From: JAGFIY01 sp964499285
GTDB lineage: Bacteria > Bacteroidota > Ignavibacteria > Ignavibacteriales > Melioribacteraceae
Direction: 5' to 3'
Assembly: GCA_964499285.1 (NCBI GenBank)
Contig: CAZCLA010000002.1
Location: 103,964 to 167,963, forward strand
DNA: 64,000 nt
A model generated the notes under the pieces. It saw nothing but the letters and a program-made list of their open reading frames with translations. It was not told the DNA's origin and made no database searches. Shown in pieces: positions 9,041-19,168 of the stretch; the first letter of the stretch is position 1, and the number at the start of each line of letters is the position of its first letter. The position numbers and the translations under genes were made by a program.

Positions 9041-12000
9041 ATGCTTGAGACACTAAAAAAAATATTAACCGAAAGAATTCTTGTTCTCGATGGTGCTATG
9101 GGAACGATGATCCAAAAATATAAATTAAGTGAAAAGGATTACCGTGGCAGCAGATTTGCAAACCACAAAATTTCGTTAAAGGGTAATAACGATATATTAT
9201 CAATTACACAGCCTGAAATAGTAAAAGAAATTCATACAGAATACCTCAGAGCCGGTGCCGATATTATCGAAACAAATACTTTTAACGGAACCTCAATTTC
9301 ACAGAACGATTACGGCACTGAAAATATTGCATATGAAATAAATTTTGAAGCCGCCAAAATTGCACGTGAAGCCGTTGAGAAATTCACAGAAATAGATCCA
9401 AGTAAACCAAGATTTGTAGCCGGAGCTGTTGGTCCGATGAATAAAAGTTTAAGCTACTCACCCGATGTGAACGATCCGGGTTTCCGGGCTGTAACCTTCG
9501 ATCAAGTTGTGGACGCTTATAAGAATCAAGCACAAGGATTGATTGACGGCGGAGCTCAAATTTTACTAATTGAAACAATTTTCGACACTTTAAATGCCAA
9601 AGCTGCTATTTATGCGGTGCATCAATTAATGGACGAGAAGAAGACCAACATCCCTATAATGCTTTCCGGAACAATAGTAGATCAAAGCGGACGGACTCTT
9701 TCAGGACAAACTACCGAAGCATTTTGGATCTCTGTTTCTCATACACGTAATCTATTAAGTGTTGGATTGAACTGCTCACTTGGACCACAACAGATGCGTC
9801 CTTACATCGAAGAATTATCAAACATCTGCAGCACATTTACAAGTTTATATCCAAACGCCGGCTTACCGAACGAGTTCGGAGAATACGACGAATCTCCTGA
9901 AGCAATGATAAATGTGCTAAAAGAATATGCTGATGAAGGATTCATCAATATTTTGGGAGGCTGCTGCGGTACAACACCGGATCACATAAAAGTTTTTTCT
10001 GATATCGCAATAGAATTGACGCCAAGAAAAATTCCCGCAATAAAACCATATCTAAGGTTAAGCGGTTTGGAACCACTTGTTTTCAGACCGGATTCAAATT
10101 TCATTAATGTTGGCGAAAGAACAAATGTTGCCGGTTCAAAAAAGTTTGCAAGATTGATTAAAGAAAACAAATTTGAGGAAGCTCTTAGTGTTGCGCGTGA
10201 TCAGGCAGAGGGCGGGGCTCAAATTCTCGATGTTAATATGGACGATGCAATGATCGATGCTGAAAGCTCAATAGTAAAATTTCTTAATTTACTCGCTTCT
10301 GAGCCGGATATAGCAAAACTTCCGATTATGCTGGACTCTTCAAAATTTAACGTAATCGAATCGGGATTAAAGTGTCTGCAAGGTAAAGGAATAGTTAATT
10401 CAATAAGTCTAAAAGAAGGCGAGGAAGAGTTTGTATCTCATGCTAAGATAATAAAAAACTACGGTGCTGCTGTTATTGTAATGGCTTTTGATGAGAATGG
10501 TCAAGCTGATACATTTGAACGTAAAATTTCGATTTGTGAAAGAGCATATAGGATTTTAACGGAACGGGTTGGCTTCCTTCCGCAAGATATAATTTTTGAT
10601 CCAAATATTTTTGCGATTGCTACCGGAATCGAAGAGCACAATAATTATGCGGTTGATTATTTCCGAGCCGTCAAATGGATTAAAGAAAATCTTCCGTACG
10701 CTAAAATTTCCGGCGGAGTTAGCAATGTTTCATTTTCATTCCGCGGAAACGACAAAGTGAGAGAAGCTATACATGCCTCATTTCTATATCACGGAGTTAG
10801 AGCCGGTATGGATATGGGTATTGTAAATGCAGGACAATTAGAGATCTACGAAGAAATTCCAAAAGATTTACTAGAAAAAGTTGAAGATGTTTTGTTTAAC
10901 AGAACTCCTGAAGCAACCGATAATCTCGTCAAATTCGCCGAAAAATTTAAATCAGAAAAGAAAGAAACAGTCTCATCTGCAGCATGGCGAAATTATCCTG
11001 TTGAAGAGAGATTAAGACATGCACTAGTAAAAGGAATTACCGACTATATAGTGGAAGATACAGAGGAAGCACGAAAAAAATTTCCTGCCGCACTCAATGT
11101 AATTGAAGGACCTTTAATGGACGGAATGAATGTCGTCGGCGAACTATTCGGAAGCGGAAAAATGTTTCTCCCGCAAGTTGTTAAAAGCGCTAGAGTTATG
11201 AAGAAAGCAGTTGCCTATTTAATTCCTTTCATCGAAGAAGAAAAAAAATCATCAGGTTCTGTAAAAGCCGCCGGAAAAATTTTATTGGCAACGGTCAAAG
11301 GAGACGTCCATGATATAGGGAAAAACATAGTTGGAGTCGTACTCGGATGCAACAATTATGAAGTTCTCGATCTAGGGGTAATGGTTCCAGCCGATAAAAT
11401 TCTTGATGAAGCTAAAAAACATAACGTTGACTTAATAGGATTAAGCGGATTGATCACACCTTCCCTTGATGAGATGGTGCATGTGGCAAAAGAGATGAAA
11501 AGATTGAACATCCAAACTCCTCTTCTAATTGGAGGCGCAACAACTTCTAGAATTCACACTGCGGTAAAGATTGCCCCTGAATATGATGGTGCAACCGTGC
11601 ATGTACTTGATGCATCAAAAAGTGTTACAGTTGCACAAAAACTATTAAGCGAATCGGACAGCACGAAGTTTATTGAAGGGATAAAACAAGAATATGAAAC
11701 TCTTCGGAATAATCATAAAAACAGAAGCGCCGAAAAAGAATTTGTTACGATTGAGGAAGCTCGTAAGAACAAGTTTGTAATCGATTGGGAGAAATATAAC
11801 CCTCCGAAACCAAAGGAAACGGGTATTAAAATTTTTAAAAATTTTCCTCTTGAACAATTAAAATATTTTATCGATTGGACACCTTTCTTCAGAACTTGGG
11901 AGTTGAAAGGAAAGTTCCCAGATATCTTTGAGGATAATACTTTTGGAAAAGAAGCTGAAAAAGTTTATAAGGACGCATTGGATTTACTCTCCAAAGTAAT

Positions 12001-12712
12001 TGATAATAAATCTTTGATTGCAAACGGTGTGGCTGGAATATTTAAAGCAAATTCCTTTGGGGATGATATAATTGTTCACAAAAACAACTCGGATGAAATT
12101 CTTGCAACATTCAATACTCTGAGACAGCAAGGCAAGAAAAGCAGCACAGCTTCAAACATCGCTCTGTCAGATTTTATTGCCCCGCAAAATTCAAACAAAG
12201 ATGATTACATCGGAATGTTTGCCGTTACCGCAGGAGTAAATATTGAAAGTTTGATTACGGAATTTGAGCAAAAACATGATGACTACAACGCTATTATGAC
12301 AAAAGCAATTGCGGACAGACTTGCCGAAGCTTTTGCTGAATATCTGCATATGATTGTACGTCGAGAAATTTGGGGTTATAGCTCCAATGAAAAATTTTCA
12401 AATGATGACTTGATAAGTGAAAAATATTCGGGAATCAGACCCGCTCCGGGTTATCCGGCTCAACCTGACCATACTGAAAAATTAAAACTTTTCAAACTGC
12501 TTGAGGTTGAAAAAAACACTGGAATAAAGTTAACCGAAAGCTTGGCAATGTATCCAGCTGCATCTGTCTGCGGTTTATATTTTTCGCATCCCGAAGCCAA
12601 GTATTTCACCGTGGGTAAAATTTCCAAAGATCAAGTTGTTGATTATGCTGCAAGAAAAAATACGACCCCCGAAGAAATTGAGAAATGGCTTGGATCTTAT
12701 TTGAACTATTAA
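9041..12712 (+). CDS. metH: Cobalamin-dependent methionine synthase
   Basis: MetH transfers the methyl group of 5-methyltetrahydrofolate to homocysteine. All modules are present in order: homocysteine-binding barrel (about 1-325, zinc cysteines in GLNCSLG and GGCCGTTP), pterin-binding domain from about 350 (INVGERTNVAGSK), cap and B12-binding region with His757 in DVHDIGKN as the lower cobalt ligand, and the C-terminal SAM-dependent reactivation domain (about 900-1223, with FSHPEAKYFTVGKI). The 1223 residues nearly equal the 1227 of the E. coli enzyme. The 101-bp upstream region is too short for a cobalamin riboswitch and I see no SAM riboswitch. The organism must obtain or make B12. Confidence 0.97.
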   Translation: MLETLKKILTERILVLDGAMGTMIQKYKLSEKDYRGSRFANHKISLKGNNDILSITQPEIVKEIHTEYLRAGADIIETNTFNGTSISQNDYGTENIAYEINFEAAKIAREAVEKFTEIDPSKPRFVAGAVGPMNKSLSYSPDVNDPGFRAVTFDQVVDAYKNQAQGLIDGGAQILLIETIFDTLNAKAAIYAVHQLMDEKKTNIPIMLSGTIVDQSGRTLSGQTTEAFWISVSHTRNLLSVGLNCSLGPQQMRPYIEELSNICSTFTSLYPNAGLPNEFGEYDESPEAMINVLKEYADEGFINILGGCCGTTPDHIKVFSDIAIELTPRKIPAIKPYLRLSGLEPLVFRPDSNFINVGERTNVAGSKKFARLIKENKFEEALSVARDQAEGGAQILDVNMDDAMIDAESSIVKFLNLLASEPDIAKLPIMLDSSKFNVIESGLKCLQGKGIVNSISLKEGEEEFVSHAKIIKNYGAAVIVMAFDENGQADTFERKISICERAYRILTERVGFLPQDIIFDPNIFAIATGIEEHNNYAVDYFRAVKWIKENLPYAKISGGVSNVSFSFRGNDKVREAIHASFLYHGVRAGMDMGIVNAGQLEIYEEIPKDLLEKVEDVLFNRTPEATDNLVKFAEKFKSEKKETVSSAAWRNYPVEERLRHALVKGITDYIVEDTEEARKKFPAALNVIEGPLMDGMNVVGELFGSGKMFLPQVVKSARVMKKAVAYLIPFIEEEKKSSGSVKAAGKILLATVKGDVHDIGKNIVGVVLGCNNYEVLDLGVMVPADKILDEAKKHNVDLIGLSGLITPSLDEMVHVAKEMKRLNIQTPLLIGGATTSRIHTAVKIAPEYDGATVHVLDASKSVTVAQKLLSESDSTKFIEGIKQEYETLRNNHKNRSAEKEFVTIEEARKNKFVIDWEKYNPPKPKETGIKIFKNFPLEQLKYFIDWTPFFRTWELKGKFPDIFEDNTFGKEAEKVYKDALDLLSKVIDNKSLIANGVAGIFKANSFGDDIIVHKNNSDEILATFNTLRQQGKKSSTASNIALSDFIAPQNSNKDDYIGMFAVTAGVNIESLITEFEQKHDDYNAIMTKAIADRLAEAFAEYLHMIVRREIWGYSSNEKFSNDDLISEKYSGIRPAPGYPAQPDHTEKLKLFKLLEVEKNTGIKLTESLAMYPAASVCGLYFSHPEAKYFTVGKISKDQVVDYAARKNTTPEEIEKWLGSYLNY

Positions 12713-12742
12713 ATTATTATTTAATACAATCCTTGGTGAGTT

Positions 12743-14623
12743 ATGAAAATTAAGTTCATTTTAATTTTAATTTTCTATATTTTTCTTACTGCAGGCTGCA
12801 GTACAAATGAAACCAGCTCCTCCCCTAATGGTGATTACACAAAACAAGAAACTTATATCGAGATGAGGGACGGTGTAAAACTATTTACGATTATCCTTTT
12901 CCCCGATGACAGATCAACCGATTACCCAATATTGCTGATGCGAACTCCTTACAGCAGCGATGGATATTCGAAAAATCAATTTAAGAAAGTCCAAGAATAT
13001 CAGAGAAAAGAAAAATTCATATTTGTCTTCCAGGATGTTAGAGGGAAATTCATGTCCGAAGGTGAGTATATAAATATGCGACCACATATTCCAAATAAAT
13101 TGGGGAGAGAAATTGATGAATCAAGCGATACTTACGACACAATTGAATGGCTTGTAAACAATGTCGAAAACAATAATGGAAATGTCGGATTATGGGGAAT
13201 TTCCTACCCCGGATTTTATGCGGCAATGGGAGCAATCGAGGCTCATCCCGCATTAAAATTTGTTTCGCCTCAAGCACCGATTGCCGATTGGTTTATCGGT
13301 GACGATATGCATCACAACGGTGCATTAAGTTTACTTCTGAGTTTTAACTTCTTTCAAATTTTTGATTTGCAGCGTGATAGCCTGCATCGAAACTGGCCAC
13401 GAGGTATTGAATACACTTCGCCCGATGCTTATACATTTTTTCTTAAAATGGGGGCAATCAAAAATTTTGACAAAAAAATATTAAAAGGAAAGATTCCATT
13501 TTGGAAGGACATTGTCAGCAACCCCGATTATAATAATTTTTGGAAATCTAGAAGCACCATGCAATACTTAGATAATATAAGACCGGCAGTGATGACGGTT
13601 GGGGGATGGTTTGACGGGGAAAATTTGTTTGGAGCATTGAACTCATACAAATCTATCGAGGAGAATAATCCGGGAATCATTAATAAACTTGTCGTTGGTC
13701 CTTGGATTCACGGCGGCTGGGTTAGAACTAATGGAGATTCTTTGGGTGATATTTACTTCGGCTCAAACACCAGTGATTTCTATAAAAATCAAGTTGAACT
13801 GCCAATCTACAAACAATTCTTGAAAAATGAAGAAGCTGCGGAATTGCCGGAAGCATTAATGTTCTGCACCGGGTCAAATGAATGGCACAAACTGAATCAA
13901 TGGCCTCCCGCTCAAACATCTGTAAGAAAGATTTTTATTGATGATTACGGAAGCATAATATTCGAACCGGAGAATATTAGCAACGATGCTGCTTTTGACA
14001 AATATATAAGCGATCCGTCAAAACCTGTGCCTTACACCGCACAAATTCTTGATTCCAAAAGTTCTTATGCAAAATCTTATTTAATTGAGGATCAAAGGTT
14101 CGCATCGACACGTCCCGATGTCTTGGTCTATCAATCAGATCCGTTAGAAGAAGATATTACAATTGCAGGACCTTTTACTGCCGATCTTTACGTTTCAACA
14201 AGCGGTACCGATTCCGATTTTATAGTTAAAATTATAGATTGTTATCCTGACGAAGAACCGGATCCCAGCCCAAATCCAAATAAAGTTGAAATGGGAGGAT
14301 ATCAACAGCTAGTACGCGGTGATATTATGAGAGGAAAGTACAGAAACAGCTTTGAAAACCCCGAACCTTTTGTCCCCAACGAAGTGACAAATATTAAATT
14401 TAAACTGCAAGATGTTTTCCATACTTTCAAAGCCAGGCATAAAATTATGATACAGATACAAAGCAGCTGGTTTCCCCTTTTTGATAGAAATCCTCAGCGC
14501 TTTATTAATATATATCAAGCAGATGATTCAGATTTTCAAAAAGCAGAGATTAAAATTTATCATACAAAAAAATACCCTTCATCGATAGAATGCTTATATT
14601 TTGAAAGTGATAATAAATTGTAA
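12743..14623 (+). CDS. CocE/NonD family hydrolase, lipoprotein (S15-like acyl hydrolase/peptidase)
   Basis: A lipoprotein signal ends at LTAGC (Cys19). It is followed by an S15/X-Pro-dipeptidyl-peptidase-like catalytic domain with nucleophile Ser154 in GISYPGFYA, the YIEMRDGVKL opening strand, and the GPWIHGGW histidine region. A C-terminal jelly-roll of the X-Pro dipeptidyl-peptidase type covers about 430-620. Length (626) is normal. Family members cleave acyl, glutaryl, cocaine-like esters or X-Pro peptides; given the aminopeptidase next door (15 bp downstream), a role in peptide breakdown at the cell envelope is plausible but inferred. Confidence 0.88.
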   Translation: MKIKFILILIFYIFLTAGCSTNETSSSPNGDYTKQETYIEMRDGVKLFTIILFPDDRSTDYPILLMRTPYSSDGYSKNQFKKVQEYQRKEKFIFVFQDVRGKFMSEGEYINMRPHIPNKLGREIDESSDTYDTIEWLVNNVENNNGNVGLWGISYPGFYAAMGAIEAHPALKFVSPQAPIADWFIGDDMHHNGALSLLLSFNFFQIFDLQRDSLHRNWPRGIEYTSPDAYTFFLKMGAIKNFDKKILKGKIPFWKDIVSNPDYNNFWKSRSTMQYLDNIRPAVMTVGGWFDGENLFGALNSYKSIEENNPGIINKLVVGPWIHGGWVRTNGDSLGDIYFGSNTSDFYKNQVELPIYKQFLKNEEAAELPEALMFCTGSNEWHKLNQWPPAQTSVRKIFIDDYGSIIFEPENISNDAAFDKYISDPSKPVPYTAQILDSKSSYAKSYLIEDQRFASTRPDVLVYQSDPLEEDITIAGPFTADLYVSTSGTDSDFIVKIIDCYPDEEPDPSPNPNKVEMGGYQQLVRGDIMRGKYRNSFENPEPFVPNEVTNIKFKLQDVFHTFKARHKIMIQIQSSWFPLFDRNPQRFINIYQADDSDFQKAEIKIYHTKKYPSSIECLYFESDNKL

Positions 14624-14638
14624 ATAAAACGGGAGATT

Positions 14639-15832
14639 ATGATGGCTGATATTTCACGAAATGATCTTGAAACTTGGGCAAAATATTTAATTGATTATTC
14701 CTTAAATGGAGTTACCCCGGATGATGTTGTAATGATAAAGGGTGAAAAAATCTGCTGGCCTCTTATGTCGGTTCTTCAGGATATGATATTCGAAAAAGGT
14801 GCAATAGCAGATGTGAACCTCGTTGCCCCGGATAACGACAGGGGTAAAATCTGGGGTGCTTCAATGGCTAAGTATGGATCAATTAAACAAGCAAAAAGTG
14901 TTCCTTCTTGGCATGTTAAAAGATATGAAGAGATGACAAAGTATATCGAAATTCTCGGGGCCGAAGATCCGAATGAATTTAAAGGAGTAAAGGAAGATAT
15001 TGCCCAAGAAATTATGAGGGTTGATGAACCGATTAAAAACATCAGACTATCGAAACCATGGGTGCTTACACTTTTTCCCACAAAAGGTTTTGCCGATTTA
15101 GAAAACATGACATTGGAGGAATACACAAAAGTTATTGTAAATGCTTCAACAGTTGATCCTCAGCTGCTCGAGGATGTTGAAGAAGATATCTATCGACTAC
15201 TTGATAGAAGTAAAAATATAAGGATTGAAACAGAACATCCGGATACTAAAAATCCATTTACTTTAAAGATGAATATAGAAGATCGGAACATTGTTAAATG
15301 CACCGGAAAACGTAATTTCCCCGATGGAGAAGTTTTTACCAGCCCCAATGCCGATACAGTTGAGGGAGAAATTTTTGTTGATCTTCCTGTTTTCCAAGGT
15401 GGAACGACTATTCAAGGAATTTATTTGAAATTTGACGGCGGAAAGATTGTCGAATATAATGCAAAGCAAGGATATGAAGCTTTGAAAAAAATTATTGAAA
15501 CCGATGATGGTTCCCACAGACTGGGCGAAGTTGCTCTTGGAATGAACAACGGTATTGAAAAAGTTTTGAAGCATCCTTTGTTTGTAGAAAAAGTCGGAGG
15601 AACATTTCATATAGCAATCGGAGCAAGTTATCCCGAATGCTTCACTGATGATCCCAATTCTGAAACCGGAAAAGCTGAGACAAAAAAATGTCTTGAAAAA
15701 GGAATAATGAATAAGTCAGCACAACACGTTGATATTGTTACGGATTTCAGACCCGGCGGGTCGGGAAAAGCTATTTATATCGACGACGTAAAATTAGAAT
15801 TGGAAAACAACATTTGGGTTATTCCTAAATAA
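14639..15832 (+). CDS. Aminopeptidase, M29 (AmpS/AmpT) family
   Basis: The 397-residue protein matches the M29 metallo-aminopeptidase layout. The N-terminal domain carries 'YSLNGVTPDDVVMIKG'. The metal-binding C-terminal domain shows EGEIFVDLP, the HRLGEVALG segment and GTFHIAIGASYPE near the end. These are cytoplasmic two-metal enzymes that release N-terminal residues. Two ATGs lie in tandem (14639 and 14642); the GGGAG at 14631-14635 gives better spacing to the second. It follows the CocE gene by 15 bp and precedes arcA by 13 bp, consistent with an amino-acid and peptide catabolic transcript. Confidence 0.85.
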   Translation: MMADISRNDLETWAKYLIDYSLNGVTPDDVVMIKGEKICWPLMSVLQDMIFEKGAIADVNLVAPDNDRGKIWGASMAKYGSIKQAKSVPSWHVKRYEEMTKYIEILGAEDPNEFKGVKEDIAQEIMRVDEPIKNIRLSKPWVLTLFPTKGFADLENMTLEEYTKVIVNASTVDPQLLEDVEEDIYRLLDRSKNIRIETEHPDTKNPFTLKMNIEDRNIVKCTGKRNFPDGEVFTSPNADTVEGEIFVDLPVFQGGTTIQGIYLKFDGGKIVEYNAKQGYEALKKIIETDDGSHRLGEVALGMNNGIEKVLKHPLFVEKVGGTFHIAIGASYPECFTDDPNSETGKAETKKCLEKGIMNKSAQHVDIVTDFRPGGSGKAIYIDDVKLELENNIWVIPK

Positions 15833-15845
15833 TATATGACTAAAT

Positions 15846-17093
15846 ATGAACGTAAATGTAACGAGTGAAATAGGAAAACTTAAGGGAGTTGTAATTCATA
15901 CTCCCGGTACCGAAGTGGAAAATATGACGCCCCAAAATGTTGAGCGCGCGCTCTACAGCGATATATTAAATTTATCAGTCGCTTCGGAAGAGTACGCTGA
16001 GTTTTCCGGTGTGTTAAGTAAGTTAACATCAACATACGAAGTGGCGGACCTGCTTCAAGAAGTATTGACTGATGATCAAGCCAAATTTTCTTTAGTTGAA
16101 GCTATTTGTAAAAATGAAACCGTGACGGGCCTTTCTGAAAGGCTGCTGGTTTGCGACACGAAGGAATTGAGCAAGTTTCTTATCGAAGGAGTTCCGATTG
16201 TTTACGATTCCTTGACAAACTATCTTAGCACCGAACGTTATTCGCTTCAGCCCCTGCACAATTTTTTCTTTACCCGTGATGCAGCAATTACGATTAGCGA
16301 TTCTGTTCTGATCGCAAAAATGTCAAGCAATGTTCGACTCCGCGAATCCATTATTATGGAAACGATATTTAACCACCATCCAAAATTAAAGTCCAAAACT
16401 ATAAATCCATTAAACTCACTTAAAGCTCTTCCTGATATTAAAATTGAAGGCGGAGATTTATTAATTGCCAGAGATGATATTATTTTAAGCGGAATCGGCA
16501 CACGAACAAGCACACAAGGAATTGATTTTTTAATCGATCATTTCAAAGAGAAAAAAGAAAAGCAGCACATTATTGTACAAGAACTTCCTGAGTCGCCCGA
16601 ATCATTTATACATCTCGACATGGTTTTTACATTCCTCGATAAGGATATGTGCATGATTTATGAACCGGTCGTGCTGAACAAACATGATTACCAAACAGTT
16701 CATATTGTTGTTGATAACGGAAAGGTGAACATTTTCGAAGAAGATAACATCATTACAGCACTTGATAAACTGGGCATTCATATTCAACCTTTGTTATGCG
16801 GCGGAAGCAAGGACAGCTGGGTTCAGGAAAGAGAACAATGGCACAGCGGTGCAAATTTCTTTGCAGTTGCCCCCGGTAAAGTTATGGGTTATGCGCGCAA
16901 TTCATACACAATTGAAGAGTTGAGCAAAAACGGATTTGCCGTGCTTCCGGCAGAAGAAATAATTTCCGGGAAAATTGATCCCGACGATTATAATAGGTTT
17001 GTCGTTACAATTATTGGTGACGAACTTTCACGTGGAGGCGGGGGATGCAGATGCATGACGATGCCCGTGCTTCGCGAGGATGTTAATTGGTAA
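15846..17093 (+). CDS. arcA: Arginine deiminase
   Basis: This enzyme hydrolyses L-arginine to citrulline and ammonia. The 415 residues cover the guanidino-group-modifying propeller with all key motifs: FTRDA, IEGGD, the catalytic His in IHLDMVF and the nucleophile Cys403 in CRCMTMP close to the C terminus. Length is typical. ArcB and ArcC, which would turn citrulline into ornithine, CO2 and ATP, are not adjacent; an ornithine aminotransferase lies about 9 kb away. The stop overlaps the start of the next gene by 7 bp. A related amidinohydrolase with another substrate is less likely given the motif set. Confidence 0.9.
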   Translation: MNVNVTSEIGKLKGVVIHTPGTEVENMTPQNVERALYSDILNLSVASEEYAEFSGVLSKLTSTYEVADLLQEVLTDDQAKFSLVEAICKNETVTGLSERLLVCDTKELSKFLIEGVPIVYDSLTNYLSTERYSLQPLHNFFFTRDAAITISDSVLIAKMSSNVRLRESIIMETIFNHHPKLKSKTINPLNSLKALPDIKIEGGDLLIARDDIILSGIGTRTSTQGIDFLIDHFKEKKEKQHIIVQELPESPESFIHLDMVFTFLDKDMCMIYEPVVLNKHDYQTVHIVVDNGKVNIFEEDNIITALDKLGIHIQPLLCGGSKDSWVQEREQWHSGANFFAVAPGKVMGYARNSYTIEELSKNGFAVLPAEEIISGKIDPDDYNRFVVTIIGDELSRGGGGCRCMTMPVLREDVNW

Positions 17094-18277
17094 ACAAAAA
17101 GTTTTTAACGAAGAATACGTTTTCCGCAAAAACAATTTTTGGTTTTGAAGAAATTCTTGCCGATGAGTTAAAATTGCTTGGCGCCGCGAATATCAAAGCC
17201 GGAAACCGAGTCGTGACATTCCAAGGCGATAAGAAATTACTTTATAGGGCAAACATCGAACTTAGAACTGCACTTCGAATTCTAAAACCGATTTTATCTT
17301 TTGAAGCTGCAAATGAAAAGCAATTATATAATAACATTTATAATTATGAATGGGAGAATCTGTTAACTCTTAACTCCACATTTGCAATCGACAATACAGT
17401 CAATTCAAAATTTTTCAAACATGGGAAATATGCTTCACTCCTCTGCAAGGATGCAATTGTCGATAGATTTCGTAAAAAGTTTAATGAGCGTCCATCAATT
17501 GATCCTAAAAAACCGGACCTCAGATTTCAGCTTCACATTTCAGAGAAGAAATGTACTATGTTCATTGATTCATCAGGTGAATCGCTTTACAAACGCGGTT
17601 ACCGAATTGAGAAAGGAATTGCCCCGCTCAACGAAGTGATGGCTGCAGGGATGGTTATGCTCTCAGGCTGGAAACCAAACGAACCGTTATATGATTTTTT
17701 TTGCGGTTCGGGAACAATTTTAATTGAAGCAGCATTGATTGCTGAAAAAATTCCTCCAAATATTTACAGAGATAATTTTGGTTTTATGAAATGGAAGGAT
17801 TTCGACAAAAATCTTTATGATTCAATAAAAAGAGAACATAAAGAAAAATCTTCCTCCGTTATTACTAAACTTTTCGGATCTGATATTGCAGAAGAAAATA
17901 TCAAAATTGCCAAGAACAATGCTGAACGAGCCAAAGTGAAGAATTTAATCGATTTCAAAACCGCTGATTTCCAAAACGTGAAACCTGGATTTAAAAATGG
18001 ATTTGCAATACTAAATCCACCTTATGATTTTAGAATTAAGCAGGAAAGAATTGAGGATTTTTATTCCCGTATCGGAGATCATCTTAAGAAAAATTTTACA
18101 GGCTTCAAAGTTTGGATATTATCCGGAAATAAAGATGCTATAAAAAAAATCGGTCTGCGAACATCAAAAAAATTAACACTATTTAACGGTCCCATTGAGT
18201 CCAAGTTTCACCTCTTTGAACTTTACGAGGGATCAAAGAAAAGCATACGCAACAACAACATTACTGAAAAATTATAA
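17087..18277 (+). CDS. THUMP-domain class I SAM-dependent RNA methyltransferase (RlmL/YpsC-like)
   Basis: A N-terminal THUMP domain (about 1-165, with FGFEEILADEL and the RTALRILKP stretch) precedes a Rossmann methyltransferase with YDFFCGSGTI (SAM-binding) near residue 206 and the catalytic ILNPPYDFR (N-P-P-Y) near 305. This arrangement and the 396-residue length match the enzymes that make m2G in 23S rRNA. The target base is not deducible. The likely start is the TTG at 17087, inside the end of arcA; no better ATG lies nearby, so translation is probably coupled. Confidence 0.9.
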   Translation: MVNKKFLTKNTFSAKTIFGFEEILADELKLLGAANIKAGNRVVTFQGDKKLLYRANIELRTALRILKPILSFEAANEKQLYNNIYNYEWENLLTLNSTFAIDNTVNSKFFKHGKYASLLCKDAIVDRFRKKFNERPSIDPKKPDLRFQLHISEKKCTMFIDSSGESLYKRGYRIEKGIAPLNEVMAAGMVMLSGWKPNEPLYDFFCGSGTILIEAALIAEKIPPNIYRDNFGFMKWKDFDKNLYDSIKREHKEKSSSVITKLFGSDIAEENIKIAKNNAERAKVKNLIDFKTADFQNVKPGFKNGFAILNPPYDFRIKQERIEDFYSRIGDHLKKNFTGFKVWILSGNKDAIKKIGLRTSKKLTLFNGPIESKFHLFELYEGSKKSIRNNNITEKL

Positions 18278-18290
18278 TAATAAAATAATA

Positions 18291-18320
18291 AACCCGGCGT
18301 CAAATAATAGCCGGGATTTT
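18291..18320. terminator. Stem-loop terminator
   Basis: CCCGGC at 18293-18298 pairs with GCCGGG at 18310-18315 around an 11-base loop, followed by ATTTTGATT on the plus strand. It closes the methyltransferase transcript, and A-rich sequence on the other side may let it also end the minus-strand FKBP operon. Confidence 0.75.
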
Positions 18321-18348
18321 GATTAAGACAATCGGTAAAAACAAATTT

Positions 18349-19152
18349 TTATTTCTTATTCTTGTCAGCCGATTTTGCTTCATTCTTTTTATCGGTTTTA
18401 GTTTTTGGAGGAAGGTTCGGTTCCCAGGAAATCATTTCTAATTCATAAATAATCGCCTCCCCGGGTTCAATTCCTTTTGCACCTTTTTTGCCGTAGCCCA
18501 ATGTATCGGGGACAAATACTTCATAGATGCTGCCTGGTTTCATCATCATCAAAGCATCTCTCCAGCCGCCTATTATTCTATCAATATCATATCCAAACGG
18601 ATCCTTACTTCTATCAGATTCTTCAATAAGTTCACCGTTCAGATTTTTCGCTTTATAATATAGAAAAGCTTTATCCGAGCTGCCCGGAGATTCCCCCTCA
18701 CCTTCTTTAATTATTCTGTATTGCATCCCATTTTCATGCACAATTATACCATCCTCGTTTCTATTTTCTGCAAAAAACATTTCCGCCGTCTCACGGTTAG
18801 ACAAGGTTTGCTTTTCAATTTGTTCTACTTCCCTATTTTGAAGCATAATCTGATAGTTGACCACATGATCCCTTGCTTGTTCGTTAGTTATAGAAAATGA
18901 AGAATCTTTAAATGCAGATTCAAAAGCCTCAAAAAGTATCGGAAGATTGAGATCATTCGCACCTTTAAGATGAAGATTTCTTCCAAGTTCCATGCCAATC
19001 GCATAACTTACGCTGTCGATGGTTGTCGTGAGTTCGTGCTTTACAGCTATTACCCTATTACTAGTTTCTGTTTTCATTTTATTATTTTCCTGCTGACATG
19101 AAACAGAACCGGTGATAATCATCACTAAAATAAATACCTTAAGATATTTCAT
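18349..19152 (-). CDS. FKBP-type peptidyl-prolyl cis-trans isomerase, lipoprotein
   Basis: A lipoprotein signal ends at GSVSC (Cys19). Residues about 42-130 form the FKBP N-terminal dimerisation domain ('DSVSYAIGMELGRNL'), and about 135-245 the FKBP catalytic domain (YRIIKEGEGESP, FVPDTLGYGKKGA, EPGEAIIYELEMI). It should assist folding of periplasmic or outer-membrane proteins. The C terminus is Lys/Asp-rich and unstructured. The domain order matches FkpA/FklB-type enzymes. It is the last gene of a minus-strand group with the DUF456, DinB-like and GT2 genes. Confidence 0.93.
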   Translation of the reverse strand: MKYLKVFILVMIITGSVSCQQENNKMKTETSNRVIAVKHELTTTIDSVSYAIGMELGRNLHLKGANDLNLPILFEAFESAFKDSSFSITNEQARDHVVNYQIMLQNREVEQIEKQTLSNRETAEMFFAENRNEDGIIVHENGMQYRIIKEGEGESPGSSDKAFLYYKAKNLNGELIEESDRSKDPFGYDIDRIIGGWRDALMMMKPGSIYEVFVPDTLGYGKKGAKGIEPGEAIIYELEMISWEPNLPPKTKTDKKNEAKSADKNKK

Positions 19153-19168
19153 GTTAACTCCCTTTTAA